Part shown: piece after piece, positions 34,456-47,713 of the stretch
How positions within the stretch are numbered: the stretch's first letter is position 1
Layout: each line of letters begins with the position of its first letter
Source of the DNA: Anastatus disparis
Lineage: Eukaryota; Arthropoda; Insecta; Hymenoptera; Eupelmidae
Assembly (NCBI GenBank): GCA_017163975.1
Contig: JAFFSR010000218.1
Coordinates: forward strand, 10,171,501 to 10,235,500
DNA: 64,000 nt
Direction of reading: 5' to 3'
The notes under the pieces: generated by a model
What the model saw: the letters and a program-made list of their open reading frames with translations, nothing else
Database searches by the model: none
Told to the model about the DNA's origin: nothing
Position numbers and translations under genes: made by a program

Positions 34456-34845
34456 GGATATAATTAAAAAAAAATTTAGTATAACTGTAGTATATTTTGC
34501 TATAGTTCTAGTAAAATTTAATATAAATGTAGCAAATTTTGCTATTCAGAATTTTAATTTTTACGATACTGCAAGTTTGTCCCTCCTTTTCCATACAGTA
34601 TACCAAAATTTAAAAAGGCATTTTTCTCCGTGTAATAGTAGTTCTCATAATAAAGAAACCATCCGCTGATATTTTGCAAACAAATTTATCAGTTATATTT
34701 GCTTTACTTACTGTAATAATTAGTATCTAAATTTTAATTCGGATTTTTCGAATCTCTAAAAGAATTTGGAATATTTTGAAAATATATCAAGTCATATTAA
34801 GCATGTCATAAAGATACGCACCAAATCACCAGATTTAGTAGCCAT

Positions 34846-34874
34846 TTTACTACGTTTTTATTAACTCGCTTTGG

Positions 34875-34929
<55 letters not shown>

Positions 34930-37694
34930 TCGGTACAAATTTTAAATTTTCCAACTGATTGTAAACTAACTTCCTGATGAGCTAGAGACTTTAAATTTTA
35001 AATATAGCTCAGAACTGGATGACAATGCAATATTATAAAAAATATATATATTTACCGAACAATATATTAATATATTCGATCATATACGGAGATGTTGGCA
35101 AAATTAAAGATTTGAAGATTTTATATATAGATACACTTTTAACATTAGTGTCTAAACATCTTCGAAAATTTTAAAAATCCTTTTTTGATATATTAATATA
35201 TTAATATATTCAATATTATATTTTTGCACGCATTGTTGGATAATATAATTAAAAATATATATTCCCACCGAAAAATATTTTAATATATTTAATTATAAAC
35301 GGAGATATTGGCAAAATTGAAGATTTGAAGATTTTATATATAGATATACTTTTAACATTAGTGTCTAACCATTTTCGAAAATTTTTTAAATTCTTCAACT
35401 TGTCATATATTGCAATTAGACATAAATTACAGCATTTTACTACGTTTTTATTAACTCGCTTTGGTGTCTGTCTGTCTGTCTGTCTGTCTGTTCGGTACAA
35501 ATTTTGCAACTGATTGTAAACTAACTTCCTGATGAGTTAGAGACTTGAAATTTTAAATATAGCTCAGAACTGGATGACAATGCAATATTATAAAAAATAT
35601 ATATATTTACCGAACACTATATTAATATATTCGATCATATACGGAGATGTCGGCAAAATTAAAGATTTGAAGATTTTATATATAGATACACTTTTAACAT
35701 TAGTGTCTAAACATCTTCGAAAATTTTAAAAATCCTTTTTTGATATATTAATATATTAATATATTCAATATTATATTTTTGCACGCATTGTTGGATAATA
35801 TAATTAAAAATATATATTTCCGTCGAAAAATATTTTAATATATTTAATTATAAACGGAGATATTGGCAAAATTGAAGATTTGAAGATTTTATATATAGAT
35901 ATACTTTTAACATTAGTGTCTAACCATTTTCGAAAATTTTTAAAATTCTTCAACTTGTCATATATTGCAATTAGACATAAATTACAGCATTTTACTACGT
36001 TTCTATTAACTCGCTTTGGTGTCTATCTGTCTGTCTGTCTGTCTGTCTGTCTGTTCGGTACAAATTTTGCAACCGATTGTAAACTAACTTCCCGATGAGC
36101 TAGAGACTTTAAATTTTAAATATAGCTCAGAACTGGATGACAATGCAATATTATAAAAAATATATATATTTACCGAACAATATATTAATATATTCGATCA
36201 TATACGGAGATGTTGGCAAAATTAAAGATTTGAAGATTTTATATATAGATACACTTTTAACATTAGTGTCTAAACATCTTCGAAAATTTTAAAAATCCTT
36301 TTTTGATATATTAATATATTAATATATTCAATATTATATTTTTGCACGCATTGTTGGATAATATAATTAAAAATATATATTCCCACCGAAAAATATTTTA
36401 ATATATTTAATTATAAACGGAGATATTGGCAAAATTGAAGATTTGAAGATTTTATATATAGATATACTTTTAACATTAGTGTCTAACCATTTTCGAAAAA
36501 TTTTAAAATTCTTCAACTTGTCATATATTGCAATTAGACATAAATTACAGCATTTTACTACGTTTTTATTAACTCGCTTTGGTGTCTGTCTGTCTGTCTG
36601 TCTGTCTGTTCGGTACAAATTTTGCAAACTGATTGTAAACTAACTTCCTGATGAGCTAGAGACTTGAAATTTTAAATATAGCTCAGAACTGGATGACAAT
36701 GCAATATTATAAAAAAATATATATATTTACCGAACACTATATTAATATATTCGATCATATACGGAGATGTTGGCAAAATTAAAGATTTGAAGATTTTATA
36801 TATAGATACACTTTTAACATTAGTGTCTAAACATCTTCGAAAATTTTAAAATCTTTTTCGATATATTAATATATTAATATATTCAATATTATATTTTTGC
36901 ACGCATTGTTGGATAATATAATTAAAAATATATATTCCCACCGAAAAATATTTTAATATATTTAATTATAAACGGAGATATTGGCAAAATTGAAGATTTG
37001 AAGATTTTATATATAGATATACTTTTAACATTAGTGTCTAACCATTTTCGAAAATTTTTATAATTCTTCAACTTGTCATATATTGCAATTAGACATAAAT
37101 TACAGCATTTTACTACGTTTCAATTAACTTGCTTTGGTGTCTGTCTGTCTGTCTGTCTGTCTGTTCGGTACAAATTTTGCAACTGATTGTAAACTAACTT
37201 CCTGATGAGTTAGAGACTTTAAATTTTAAATATAGCTCAGAACTGGATGACAATGCAATATTATAAAAAAAATATATATATTTACCGAACAATATATTAA
37301 TATATTCGATCATATACGGAGATGTTGGCAAAATTAAAGATTTGAAGATTTTATATATAGATACACTTTTAACATTAGTGTCTAAACATCTTCGAAAATT
37401 TTAAAAATCCTTTTTTGATATATTAATATATTAATATATTCAATATTATATTTTTGCACGCATTGTTGGATAATATAATTAAAAATATATATTCCCACCG
37501 AAAAATATTTTAATATATTTAATTATAAACGGAGATATTGGCAAAATTGAAGATTTGAAGATTTTATATATAGATATACTTTTAACATTAGTGTCTAACC
37601 ATTTTCGAAAATTTTTTAAATTCTTCAACTTGTCATATATTGCAATTAGACATAAATTACAGCATTTTACTACGTTTTTATTAACTCGCTTTGG

Positions 37695-37729
<35 letters not shown>

Positions 37730-38255
37730 TCGGTACAAATTTTGCAACCGATTGTAAACTAACTTCCTGATGAGTTAGAGACTTGAAATTTTAAATATAG
37801 CTCAGAACTGGATGACAATGCAATATTATAAAAAATATATATATTTACCGAACACTATATTAATATATTCGATCATATACGGAGATGTTGGCAAAATTAA
37901 AGATTTGAAGATTTTATATATAGATACACTTTTAACATTAGTGTCTAAACATCTTCGAAAATTTTAAAAATCTTTTTGATATATTAATATATTAATATAT
38001 TCAATATTATATTTTTGCACGCATCGTTGGATAATATAATTAAAAATATATATTCCCACCGAAAAATATTTTAATATATTTAATTATAAACGGAGATATT
38101 GGCAAAATTGAAGATTTGAAGATTTTATATATAGATATACTTTTAACATTAGTGTCTAACCATTTTCGAAAATTTTTAAAATTCTTCAACTTGTCATATA
38201 TTGCAATTAGACATAAATTACAGCATTTTACTACGTTTCTATTAACTCGCTTTGG

Positions 38256-38290
<35 letters not shown>

Positions 38291-39345
38291 TCGGTACAAA
38301 TTTTGCAAACTGATTGTAAACTAACTTCCTGATGAGCTAGAGACTTTAAATTTTAAATATAGCTCAGAACTGGATGACAATGCAATATTATAAAAAAAAT
38401 ATATATATTTACCGAACAATATATTAATATATTCGATCATATACGGAGATGTTGGCAAAATTAAAGATTTGAAGATTTTATATATAGATACACTTTTAAC
38501 ATTAGTGTCTAAACATCTTCGAAAATTTTAAAAATCCTTTTTTGATATATTAATATATTAATATATTCAATATTATATTTTTGCACGCATCGTTGGATAA
38601 TATAATTAAAAATATATATTCCCACCGAAAAATATTTTAATATATTTAATTATAAACGGAGATATTGGCAAAATTGAAGATTTGAAGATTTTATATATAG
38701 ATATACTTTTAACATTAGTGTCTAACCATTTTCGAAAATTTTTTAAATTCTTCAACTTGTCATATATTGCAATTAGACATAAATTACAGCATTTTACTAC
38801 GTTTTTATTAACTCGCTTTGGTGTCTGTCTGTCTGTCTGTCTGTCTGTTCGGTACAAATTTTGCAAACTGATTGTAAACTAACTTCCTGATGAGCTAGAG
38901 ACTTGAAATTTTAAATATAGCTCAGAACTGGATGACAATGCAATATTATAAAAAATATATATATTTACCGAACAATATATTAATATATTCGATCATATAC
39001 GGAGATGTTGGCAAAATTAAAGATTTGAAGATTTTATATACAGATACACTTTTAACATTAGTGTCTAAACATCTTCGAAAATTTTAAAAATCTTTTTGAT
39101 ATATTAATATATTAATATATTCAATATTATATTTTTGCACGCATTGTTGGATAATATAATTAAAAATATATATTCCCACCGAAAAATATTTTAATATATT
39201 TAATTATAAACGGAGATATTGGCAAAATTGAAGATTTGATATATAGATATACTTTTAACATTAGTGTCTAACCATTTTCGAAAATTTTTAAAATTCTTTA
39301 ACTTGTCATATATTGCAATTAGACATAAATTACAGCATTTTCTAT
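34846..39345. repeat. ~561 bp satellite array with CTGT blocks (unit 2, complete)
   Basis: Eight CTGT blocks near 34,877, 35,466, 36,022, 36,585, 37,139, 37,697, 38,258 and 38,824 define monomers of about 555-565 bp. Block length varies from about 5 to 13 CTGT. The array ends at the same sequence as in unit 1 ('ttttctattatacatacaga'). Several monomers differ from unit 1 by shared variants, such as 'tgattgtaaactaacttcct' in place of 'cgattgtaaactaacttccc'. Confidence 0.95.
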
Positions 39346-39670
39346 TATACATACAGAATTGAGACTGTATTTTATTCATTTTATGGTCTAACAATGCATA
39401 AAACAATAAATCTTGGTTGAATTTCTAATGGCGTCATTATCGTCAAAATGGCGGGAAACTCACCATGCGATTACGTGTTCTCTAAAAAAATAGATGAAAC
39501 ACGTTTTAGTCCCTTGACAACAATATATATGCTATATAATATGCACTGTTGACAACACGATAAATAATATTAATAATAATAATAATAATAATACCAAAAT
39601 GTATAAGATAATATTTAAATAAAAAAAATTTTAAATCTACCACGTTTTTTAATTGAACTAAAAGTATAAA

Positions 39671-39935
39671 ATAATATTAAAAAAAAAAAACTTTTATCGT
39701 ACTACGTTTTATAATGAATCAAAAGTATAAAATAATGTAATAAAATGAAAATGAATGATTTGAAATAAAAAAACGTGGGGCGCATACAATACATAATAAT
39801 AAACATGCGCCCCACGTTTTTTTTATTTCAAATCATTATTCATTTTTCATTTTATTACACATTATTTTATACTTTTTGGTCCATTATAAAAACGTAGTAC
39901 ATTAAAAAAGTTTTTTTTTTTTTTTAATATTATTA
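39671..39935. mobile_element. Foldback MITE copy A, unit 2
   Basis: Counterpart of the element at 2,890. The left arm has several shortened homopolymers and 'atcgtactacg' where the right arm gives 'atgtactacg', so the arms match less well than in unit 1. Confidence 0.85.
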
Positions 39936-40340
39936 ACGAATAAATCTATGTTAGAATCAGAAAAATCTTTCGACTCTCTAGAAGAGATATATGAGGCTAG
40001 GCTACCTATCTACACTAGTGGCAACTATCGTTGCCGGCAATGAGCGAAGAGTCGTCAGGTACATTTCAATTACCGGGTCTATTATCGTACTTTTTCACCT
40101 TCCGTTACAATTATAATATAGATAAACTATAATATGTTAACATTGAAATAAAAATTAAATGGATTTATAAAAGAAATTGATGGAACAGTCATTAGATTCA
40201 ATACTTCTTCAACTATTTTTTCGCCCATCACTAGCATCTTATATAATTTAAGTTAAAAGATTGTTACTATTGGATTAATTTGCAATGTCAAAATTTCCCG
40301 TTATGAAAAGTAATAATTTAACCTTTTAATATTTTCTAGT

Positions 40341-40691
40341 ATTTTCTTTTTTTTCAAGACTAATATATAAAGGATATTGACCTCTATATGATTAACCTTT
40401 TTTATATGGTGAAGTCAAGGAAGTCCAGCTCGGTACCCGTTTAACACATTACATCAGGCTAGACTGTCATACCCGCCATACCGAAAACTTTGACTACCGA
40501 TGGATGGTCAGCCACTTTTGTGACCAACAATGACCCGATACTCAATGAAGTCGGATTTTTTAAGAGTCGCGATATGAGTAGCACATACACTATTTTCTTT
40601 CGAAAAAAGTCAGAGGTACCTGGCCAGAATTCGAACCCATGCCTACCGCGTTGAAGACGAGAGTTCTATCCGTTACGCCACCGCGCTCCTA
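40341..40691 (-). mobile_element. Complete tRNA-derived SINE, unit 2
   Basis: Counterpart of the SINE at 3,571, with the same 14 bp duplication at 40,327-40,340 and 40,692-40,705. The tail differs: here the T-run is preceded by 'attttc', so the poly(A) tail has changed after the duplication or was resolved differently. Confidence 0.9.
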
Positions 40692-40882
40692 TAATATTTT
40701 CTAGTATACAAAGTTCTAAGAAAAATATATGTTTTTATTACAAAATTTATTTAATTTAAAAGCTGATCTAAAATCTTTTGATAAACATGAAACAACTCTT
40801 ATTTACTCAACTTTTGATTCTAGCTTTAGTTACAATATTGTACCTATCTCATCTTTAATTGCGAAAGAATGCACAGTTGAAA

Positions 40883-41253
40883 TCGAGTGAATTTTAAACA
40901 CACATTGTGTGTTAAAAATTCAACGAGAAAAATAAGATACAAAAATCTTGTGTATTATTATATTTTACACATTTTTATTTTTAAAATATTTTTACACAAA
41001 TTGTGTGTATCAATTGTGTTTAAGAACGCACACTTTTTTAATTTTACATAAGTTTTTTTCTTATGCAGTTTAGTTTACAGTGAATTACGTTCTGATTACA
41101 CACATTTTATACAAAACGTGTGTAAATCAAGACATAAACTGTTATTTCTATAAAATGTGTTTTAATTACATAAAATATTTTTAATTCATTTACATGCAGA
41201 TCGTGTATTTCACATCGATTCACACAAATCACGCAATTTTTTACTGTGTGTAT
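40883..41253. repeat. ACACA/TGTGT palindrome cluster, unit 2
   Basis: Same palindromes as at 4,110, with one extra T near 41,091. Confidence 0.55.
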
Positions 41254-41474
41254 AATTAAAAGGTTAGATAGTTTAAAAATATTGTTCTCATAATTTTTAA
41301 TTTTTAAAAAGCTTTATTTAAACAAAAGTATTTTTCTCTGTTTACATATAAAATTACAAAGTTATATACAATTAATCTACTATTTAAATATTATATAAAT
41401 TTTAAACTTTTTCAAATTTATATAACAAGTAGTCAAATAATACCTTAAAACTTATTATTTACAATTAGATTTAT

Positions 41475-42478
41475 CTATTCTTCTAAATCCATTATTTCTT
41501 CCTTGATTTCTATTTTACATGTTGATTCTGTGACTTGATGGTTCATTATTGGAGGAAGTGAAACTGATTTTTCGATGATATTTTTTAATTGTTGTAACGT
41601 TTCTAAGGGCAGAACTGTTTGGCAAAAGTCGTAAAAACGCTCTCCATGAAACAACAATTTTTCCTTTTCATTTTGTGTATCTATATTATCAGGGATTTCT
41701 TCTGGTGTCACTATTGGTTCTGGAGTTTGCTCTTCTTTTATGCCTGCCTCCGGTGTTAATTGTACGTCTGTAAGACTGTTCTCCGGAATGCACGTTACCG
41801 GGATAGATGGTGAAACAATTTTCTCGTGAGAATCTTTCCGTTCCGATGAACCTCTAGATTTTTGTCTGTTGGATGGCTGTTCTGAAAAAACAAAAGAAAA
41901 AGTTATTTATATTTATTTGTCATATAAACAGTTAAATTTTTCTTATAAAACATATCTAAAAATTGATATCTACAATTAAGTAATTGGTGTTACTTCAAAG
42001 TATTTAAAAAATCAAGTCTACTCCTAAATTCAAACATTATAATTAAGCTTCTATAAATCTTCTTATACAAAATTTTTTTTTTAAATATCTCTATATTACA
42101 GCCTTTTATTTTAATTAATAAAAAGCATGATATAAAGATATGTAAGAAAATTTTCCATATTACATCACCTTAATTTTATGTGAATCGAATAATAGAGATT
42201 AACTTACTTAATTCCGGTCTGGATAGAAGTATTTTAAGGGCACTTAGTTCCGCTTGTTCAAAAACTCCTTCTTCTCTCGCGTCTTTTAGAATTTCCTTTC
42301 TGCATTTTTTCCACCTTTTGAGCGTGGAACAACTAATTTTTAAAACACTTGAAACTTTCGTCATAACTTTTAGCTCTTGATATAAAAGTATAGCCTCAGC
42401 TTTTTGTTTGAGGGTATATGGTTTCTGTGTTTTTTTGCTTAATTGCTTTTTTGTGTTTTTACGTGTTGAAGTTTCCAT
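41475..42478 (-). CDS. Two-exon HTH-like DNA-binding protein, unit 2 (intact)
   Basis: Exon 1 is 42,478-42,208 (271 nt) and exon 2 is 41,881-41,475 (407 nt), joining in phase 1 to 225 residues with no internal stop. The start METSTRKNTKKQLSKK is followed by the HTH-like segment (residues ~20-65). The C-terminus ends in KEEIMDLEE. The protein equals the unit-1 gene apart from that copy's missing base and rare changes. This is the only long gene here that is open in one copy. The HTH call is by pattern and not by a database match. Confidence 0.75.
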
Positions 42479-43363
42479 TTCTAAAAGAGAAGATTTGAAA
42501 ACAAGTAAGAATGAATTAATAAAACAAGTTAGCGCTTAGCTCAATCTGTATTGCAAGATAGTTGCTGTCTGAAAGCTAAATGTACAGGTTCAAAGAATTC
42601 AGTTTCTTAAATACGCTGCACTAAGAAAAATTATTGGATTAATAATTCGAGTATACTGGGTGGATGTAATAATTAACTTCTTAATCCGTATACACCTTCT
42701 CTTTCTATGATGGTATTAATTTAAAATCCGTTTAATCCCTTTCAAATAATAGCATAAAATTTTTATACCTGCGCTCATTCGACCCATATATTAATATTGA
42801 TTTTGGGGAATTTGAGGATTAAGTAATAGTGGGATTAAGTACTAATTGTAAAATTCAAAAAGAATCTCAAAAGGATTTTATTAAATATTTTAAATAAATG
42901 ATAGTTTAAATAACAAAAAATATTTTAAATTAGATAGAAATTTCCCCTTTCTAAGGATTAAAATTTATAGCTACTAATAACTAGATGTCTTAATACTCCG
43001 TCAAGTCCAGTGTCATTATAATTATTCGGCAATTTTTTATAGAAATAAGATATTCTTGTTAATATTTTTTTTTTACTTTCAAATATTTTACTCTAATATC
43101 TATTTGTTAAATTATTAAAAATTTGAAAATTTTTTATTTTAATCTGTTAAATTTATTACTTTTTAAAAATTTTTAGTAGTCTTCTATTACTCATATATTT
43201 GCATCTTTTATACTTTCATGTAAAAAAATTATGTATAGTTTATACATAATCAGCTATATGTATAACCTGTGTATAGAAATGTACACACATAAACTATATA
43301 CAATCTATACAGAATCTATACACATATCTGTAATAGTATATTACGTTCCGAGGTACGGAACAA

Positions 43364-43438
43364 GCTCATTACATGCGCGTGTAAGTTTGCTTTGCGAGGC
43401 GTCAGCCGAGCAAAGCAAAACACGCGCATATGATGAGC
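43364..43438. repeat. GC-rich hairpin copy 1, unit 2
   Basis: Identical to 6,591-6,665 by eye, including the GCGTCAG/GAGCAAAGC loop. Confidence 0.75.
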
Positions 43439-43742
43439 CTTTTTCGTGCCGAGGAGCGTATACGATTTTCCTTCATGCCCGGCCGGAACTTCGCCATCCC
43501 AAAAAGATAAAAATTCATTTTTAAGTAAAAAAATACATCGAAAACGACTTCTAGTGAAAAGTCATTTGATGCTTTAGTTTGTTGTAGCGCGCATGCGCAA
43601 GCAACTATAGTATACGTTGAGAGCGTGAAAGAGAGAGAGAAAGAGAGAGAGAATCGCAAATAAAAGTCCTATAGCGGTTAATATAGGATAAACAATTCGT
43701 TTTATTTAACAATTCAAATAAATAAAACGTGTAAAGAAACAA

Positions 43743-44130
43743 AATAATATTAAAAATAAAAAAAAAACTTTTTAATGTACTACGTTTTTATAACGAATCA
43801 AAAGTATATAAATAATGTGTAATAAAATGAAAAATGAATAATGATTTGAAATAAAAAAACGTGGGGCGCATGTTTATTATTATGTATTGTATGCGCCCCA
43901 CGTTTTTTTTATTTCAAATCATTATTCATTTTTCATTTTATTACACATTATTTTATACTTTTTGGTTCATTATAAAAACGTAGTACATTAAAAAGTTTTT
44001 TTTTTATTTTTAATATTTTTTATTTCAAATCATTATTCATTTTTCATTTTATTACACATTATTTTATACTTTTTGGTTCATTATAAAAACGTAGTACATT
44101 AAAAAGTTTTTTTTTTATTTTTAATATTAT
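43743..44130. mobile_element. Foldback MITE copy B with extra half-arm, unit 2
   Basis: Counterpart of 6,971-7,350. Here both right arms keep full homopolymers ('actttttggttcattataaa'), whereas unit 1 has shortened ones. Confidence 0.85.
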
Positions 44131-44817
44131 TTTTTATTTCATCCTGTGCAAAATTTATAGGCCTCCTAGGGAAGTAGATTCGAAATGTATTTATTTGAAT
44201 GAATGCGTTTCGATAATACAAATTAAAAACGTAACTTCGGTACAATTTTAATAAATATTATGAAAGTATCATTTGAAATTTTTAGATTCTACACATCCAT
44301 CAGATAAACTGCAATAATTTGAGTTAAATTTGAATAATTGCTGAAAGAATAACGAAGCGCAACTTTTATGAATATGTCAAAACATCATAATTTATGAATC
44401 ACAGAAAATGTTCAGGATATACAATGCAATTTTAATGAAAATATTTTACCATAGATAAAGTAGAATATTGTTACATGCGCAGTAATAGGTCGCACTATTG
44501 TTATATTTTTAAATAAATATTCAGTGATAATAATTCAGAAATGCTTTTTCATACTCATAATCAACTCAGTCAACCAAATAATTAGAATAAAAATTATCTA
44601 CACTTTTTGTTTTTTCCCTTTTTTTCTCATCTTTTGCATTATTCTGTGTGAATTCTAATTGTGATGAATTAATTCATATTGTAATTTATCTTTATTTAAA
44701 AGGCCTATAACTGAAGAGTGACGTAAAAGCTAATGCTATCGAAAAAACTTGACTATCATATCATTTTTAAGTATCTGAAAAATATAATTTATACTTAGAA
44801 AAAGTATTGTATTAATT

Positions 44818-45563
44818 ATGCATTTCTGTTGGATTGGAATCTTAACTTTTTTTAATTATAAAATCATCGCAATGGAAACATGGCATAATATTTTTACCAA
44901 TCAAATTAATAAAGAATTGAGCCCAAATCAAATGATTATATTTTCAAGGGAAGAAAATTTAACAATTTATCATAACGATCGAAATATTTTTCTTCAACAA
45001 ATCATTGGCAATGTTCCTTCAACTTTTGTACATTTCACTTACTTAGATATGCAGGATACTGATAAATTTTTGTATTCAGAATTTCATGAATATCCAACGA
45101 CATCACGAACATTATACATTGTTTTACAAAATCAAGAAATCGATGAATTTAATCTGTATTATTTGAAAAAATTATTAGACATTATTGCGAATCTATCACG
45201 TCAAAACCCAAGACCTGATAGTATGATTATAACTTTCAATAAAAACTCAATTCTAAAAGATATTTTAAAAGATTTATTTGCTTATGCTTGGTCACTTAGA
45301 TTCTTGGACTTTCTATCATTCAAATTGTGAATTATACATGCTTTTTAAGAATATATAACAATCCTTTTGTTGACGTTATTAAAAGAGAATATTTAAGTTT
45401 AAGAATAAAATTATTTCCTGATAAATTGGAGAATATGTATAGCTATCCCTTCACGGTGGGAGCATTCAATTATGGACGTATAAAAATAATGAAAAATCAA
45501 AATAACAAGTCGGAGGTACGATATTCGGATTGGAATTTTGCTGAGTTAGCTATCCCTGCTTAA
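44818..45563 (+). pseudogene. Ionotropic receptor N-terminal fragment, unit 2 (frameshifted)
   Basis: Same ORF as at 8,036, but one base is missing near 45,310 ('ggactttctatc' against 'ggacttctctatc'). The frame ends at 45,328 after 170 codons and resumes in another frame to 45,563. The end again runs into the inverted repeat (45,554). The one-base change is not a simple homopolymer change, so it could be a real mutation in this copy. Confidence 0.65.
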
Positions 45564-46935
45564 AAGAATCAATTGTAAACCGATTAAAACCAATAAAAAA
45601 ATTAATGAGATTGAATTGGGAATTTGTATTAGCGTTTCTTCAATTAAAACCGATAGTTAAAAATTTTTGAACTTGCCCTTTAATTGGATTCTATGTTATA
45701 ATCTACGTTTGAATTGAATTGGATTTAAATATATTTGTCAGATTCATCTTTCAATTGTATTCAATAGTAATTATTACATAACACCAGGATCTAAAATTTT
45801 AATCGGTTTGTATATAATAATTTTCTATTTAAAAATTAATATAATTTTATAGGATTTTAAATTGAAATCTTTAATTGATAGGCTATCTGAAAAAGCATTT
45901 AATATAATTCAGTGAATAATAAGCTTCTTTAAAATATGGAAATATCATTAAGCTTTTAAATATGGGAATATCATTAAGATTAAATCGTTGGTACAAATTT
46001 TAGACTTAGACGACTTACAGTTGTTTATGAACAACTTCTTTAGGAAGTTCAAGGTGAGAATCACTAAGATCCAATATTTGGTACCAAGAATAGATTTGAT
46101 TGATTTCTAGGTGTCTAGAAATAACTTCTTTAAGAAGTTTAGTGGGGGGGGGGGCACTGAGGTCGAAAATCTGATATAAAATATGGTCCTAGACGATTCC
46201 AAGTGTTTACAAACGACTTCTTCAAGAAGTTCATTGGAAAAATCATTAAGATCAAATCGTTTGTATAGATTTTAGACTTAAGCAGCTTCCAGGTATTTAT
46301 AAACAACTTCTTCAGGAAGCTTAAGGTGATAATCACTGACATCCAATACCTGATACTAATAATAGATTTGATTGATTTATAAGTGTCTAGTAACAACTTC
46401 TTCAGGAAGTTTAAGGTAAGAATCACTGAGATCCAATACCTGGTACCAATAATGGATTTGATTGATTTCTAGGTGTCTAAAATAACTTTTTCAGGAAGTT
46501 TAGGGGGGAGGGGCACCGAGGTCGAAAATCTGATATAAAATATGGTCCTAGACGATTCCAAGTATTTACAAACGACTTCTTCAAGAAGTTCATTGGAAAA
46601 ATCATTAAGATCAAATCGTTTGTATAGATTTTAGACTTGAGCTGCTTCCAAGTATTTATAAACAATGTCTTCAGGAAATTTGTAGTAGAAATTACTGAGA
46701 TCCAATACCTGGTATCAATAGTGGATTTAATTAAATAGTGGGGGTCATTGAGGTTGAAAATGTGATATAAAACATGGTCCTATCCTTTCTTACTTTTCCT
46801 TTTTTATTGTAAAGATGAAACTTTTTTTTAGTAATAGCAATCTTTACTAATGACTTTAATATTGACTTTACTATTGATTATTTCTGATTACTTTTAAAAT
46901 ACGCTTTTTATTAATAATAATACATTTTGTACCAA

Positions 46936-47203
46936 GGGCGCAAAATAGAGGATTCCGGTCAGAGTGCGAATGAGCGTCAGAGCAAAGCGAGGGGGCTAAT
47001 TGCACAAGGGTCGCAAATCCTTTGCGCCCATAGTACACATATTGTTTTTTGATCCAAAAGGTGAAAAATTCGATTTTTGACTCAGGGCGCAAAATTCGAT
47101 TTTCTATGCATGTCAAGCGGGCGCAAAATAGTACATTTCCGCCCTGTACTATTTTGCGCCCGCTTGAAAAGCATAGAAAATCGAATTTTGCGCCCTGAGG
47201 GTC
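46936..47203. repeat. GC-rich hairpin and palindrome, unit 2
   Basis: Hairpin 46,936-47,029 and palindrome 47,079-47,203 correspond to 10,155-10,251 and 10,301-10,427. There are small losses ('gggggctaattgc' against 'gggggctaaattcgc'), and 'gcatgtcaagc' replaces 'gcttttcaagc' in one arm, so this region carries more differences than its surroundings. Confidence 0.7.
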
Positions 47204-47713
47204 AAAAAAATATTTTGAGCTATTTTAAGAGTAATAATAAGAAATATGAGTATTCAAATAATATTTTAATTCAAAATTTATGAATTAGCGGAGTGTTAAA
47301 ACAATTTTCAACTGAAATAAATTTGAGATCAAACCTGGGCGCGCTCAACTCAAAAAATTCACCAATATACTATGTGTAAAAAATTGTAAACGAAAATCCA
47401 GTAAATAATATTTTGAAGTTAGATTTATCGAATCGGATATTTAATTTTTATTCCAAGTTTATAAAAAAGTTTCAAACCTAATTGATTTTTTATTTCACTA
47501 AAACTAAAATGATTCTATTAATACAGCTCTAGTGTGGACAAGTCATTATATTTCTTTCAATATTAAATTTTAAAATATATGAATGAAACAGATTATGCGA
47601 AAATGGTTTCCAACAGTCGAGTATTACCTTACAGATATTTTCAATTAATGTTTGTAATTTAAATATTCTAATTCTATAAAAAATATAAAATTTTGATCAC
47701 AATTATAAAACAT

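Larger units (their letters stand above)
1..34845. repeat. Tandem segmental duplication, unit 1
   Basis: Positions 1-27,216 recur in the same order and orientation from about 36,776 to 64,000. The offset drifts only between about 36,773 and 36,789 because of small indels. The HTH gene, ionotropic-receptor ORF, transposase, BEN gene, SINEs and MITEs all appear twice with near-identical sequence. Positions 27,217-34,845 would be repeated past the window end if the array continues. Differences are dominated by homopolymer length changes, with few substitutions. Confidence 0.95.

Noticed and set aside
34846..39345. Regularly spaced repeats as a CRISPR array
   Set aside because: The units are ~561 bp, nearly identical across their length, with no short repeat/unique-spacer pattern, and the DNA is eukaryotic.
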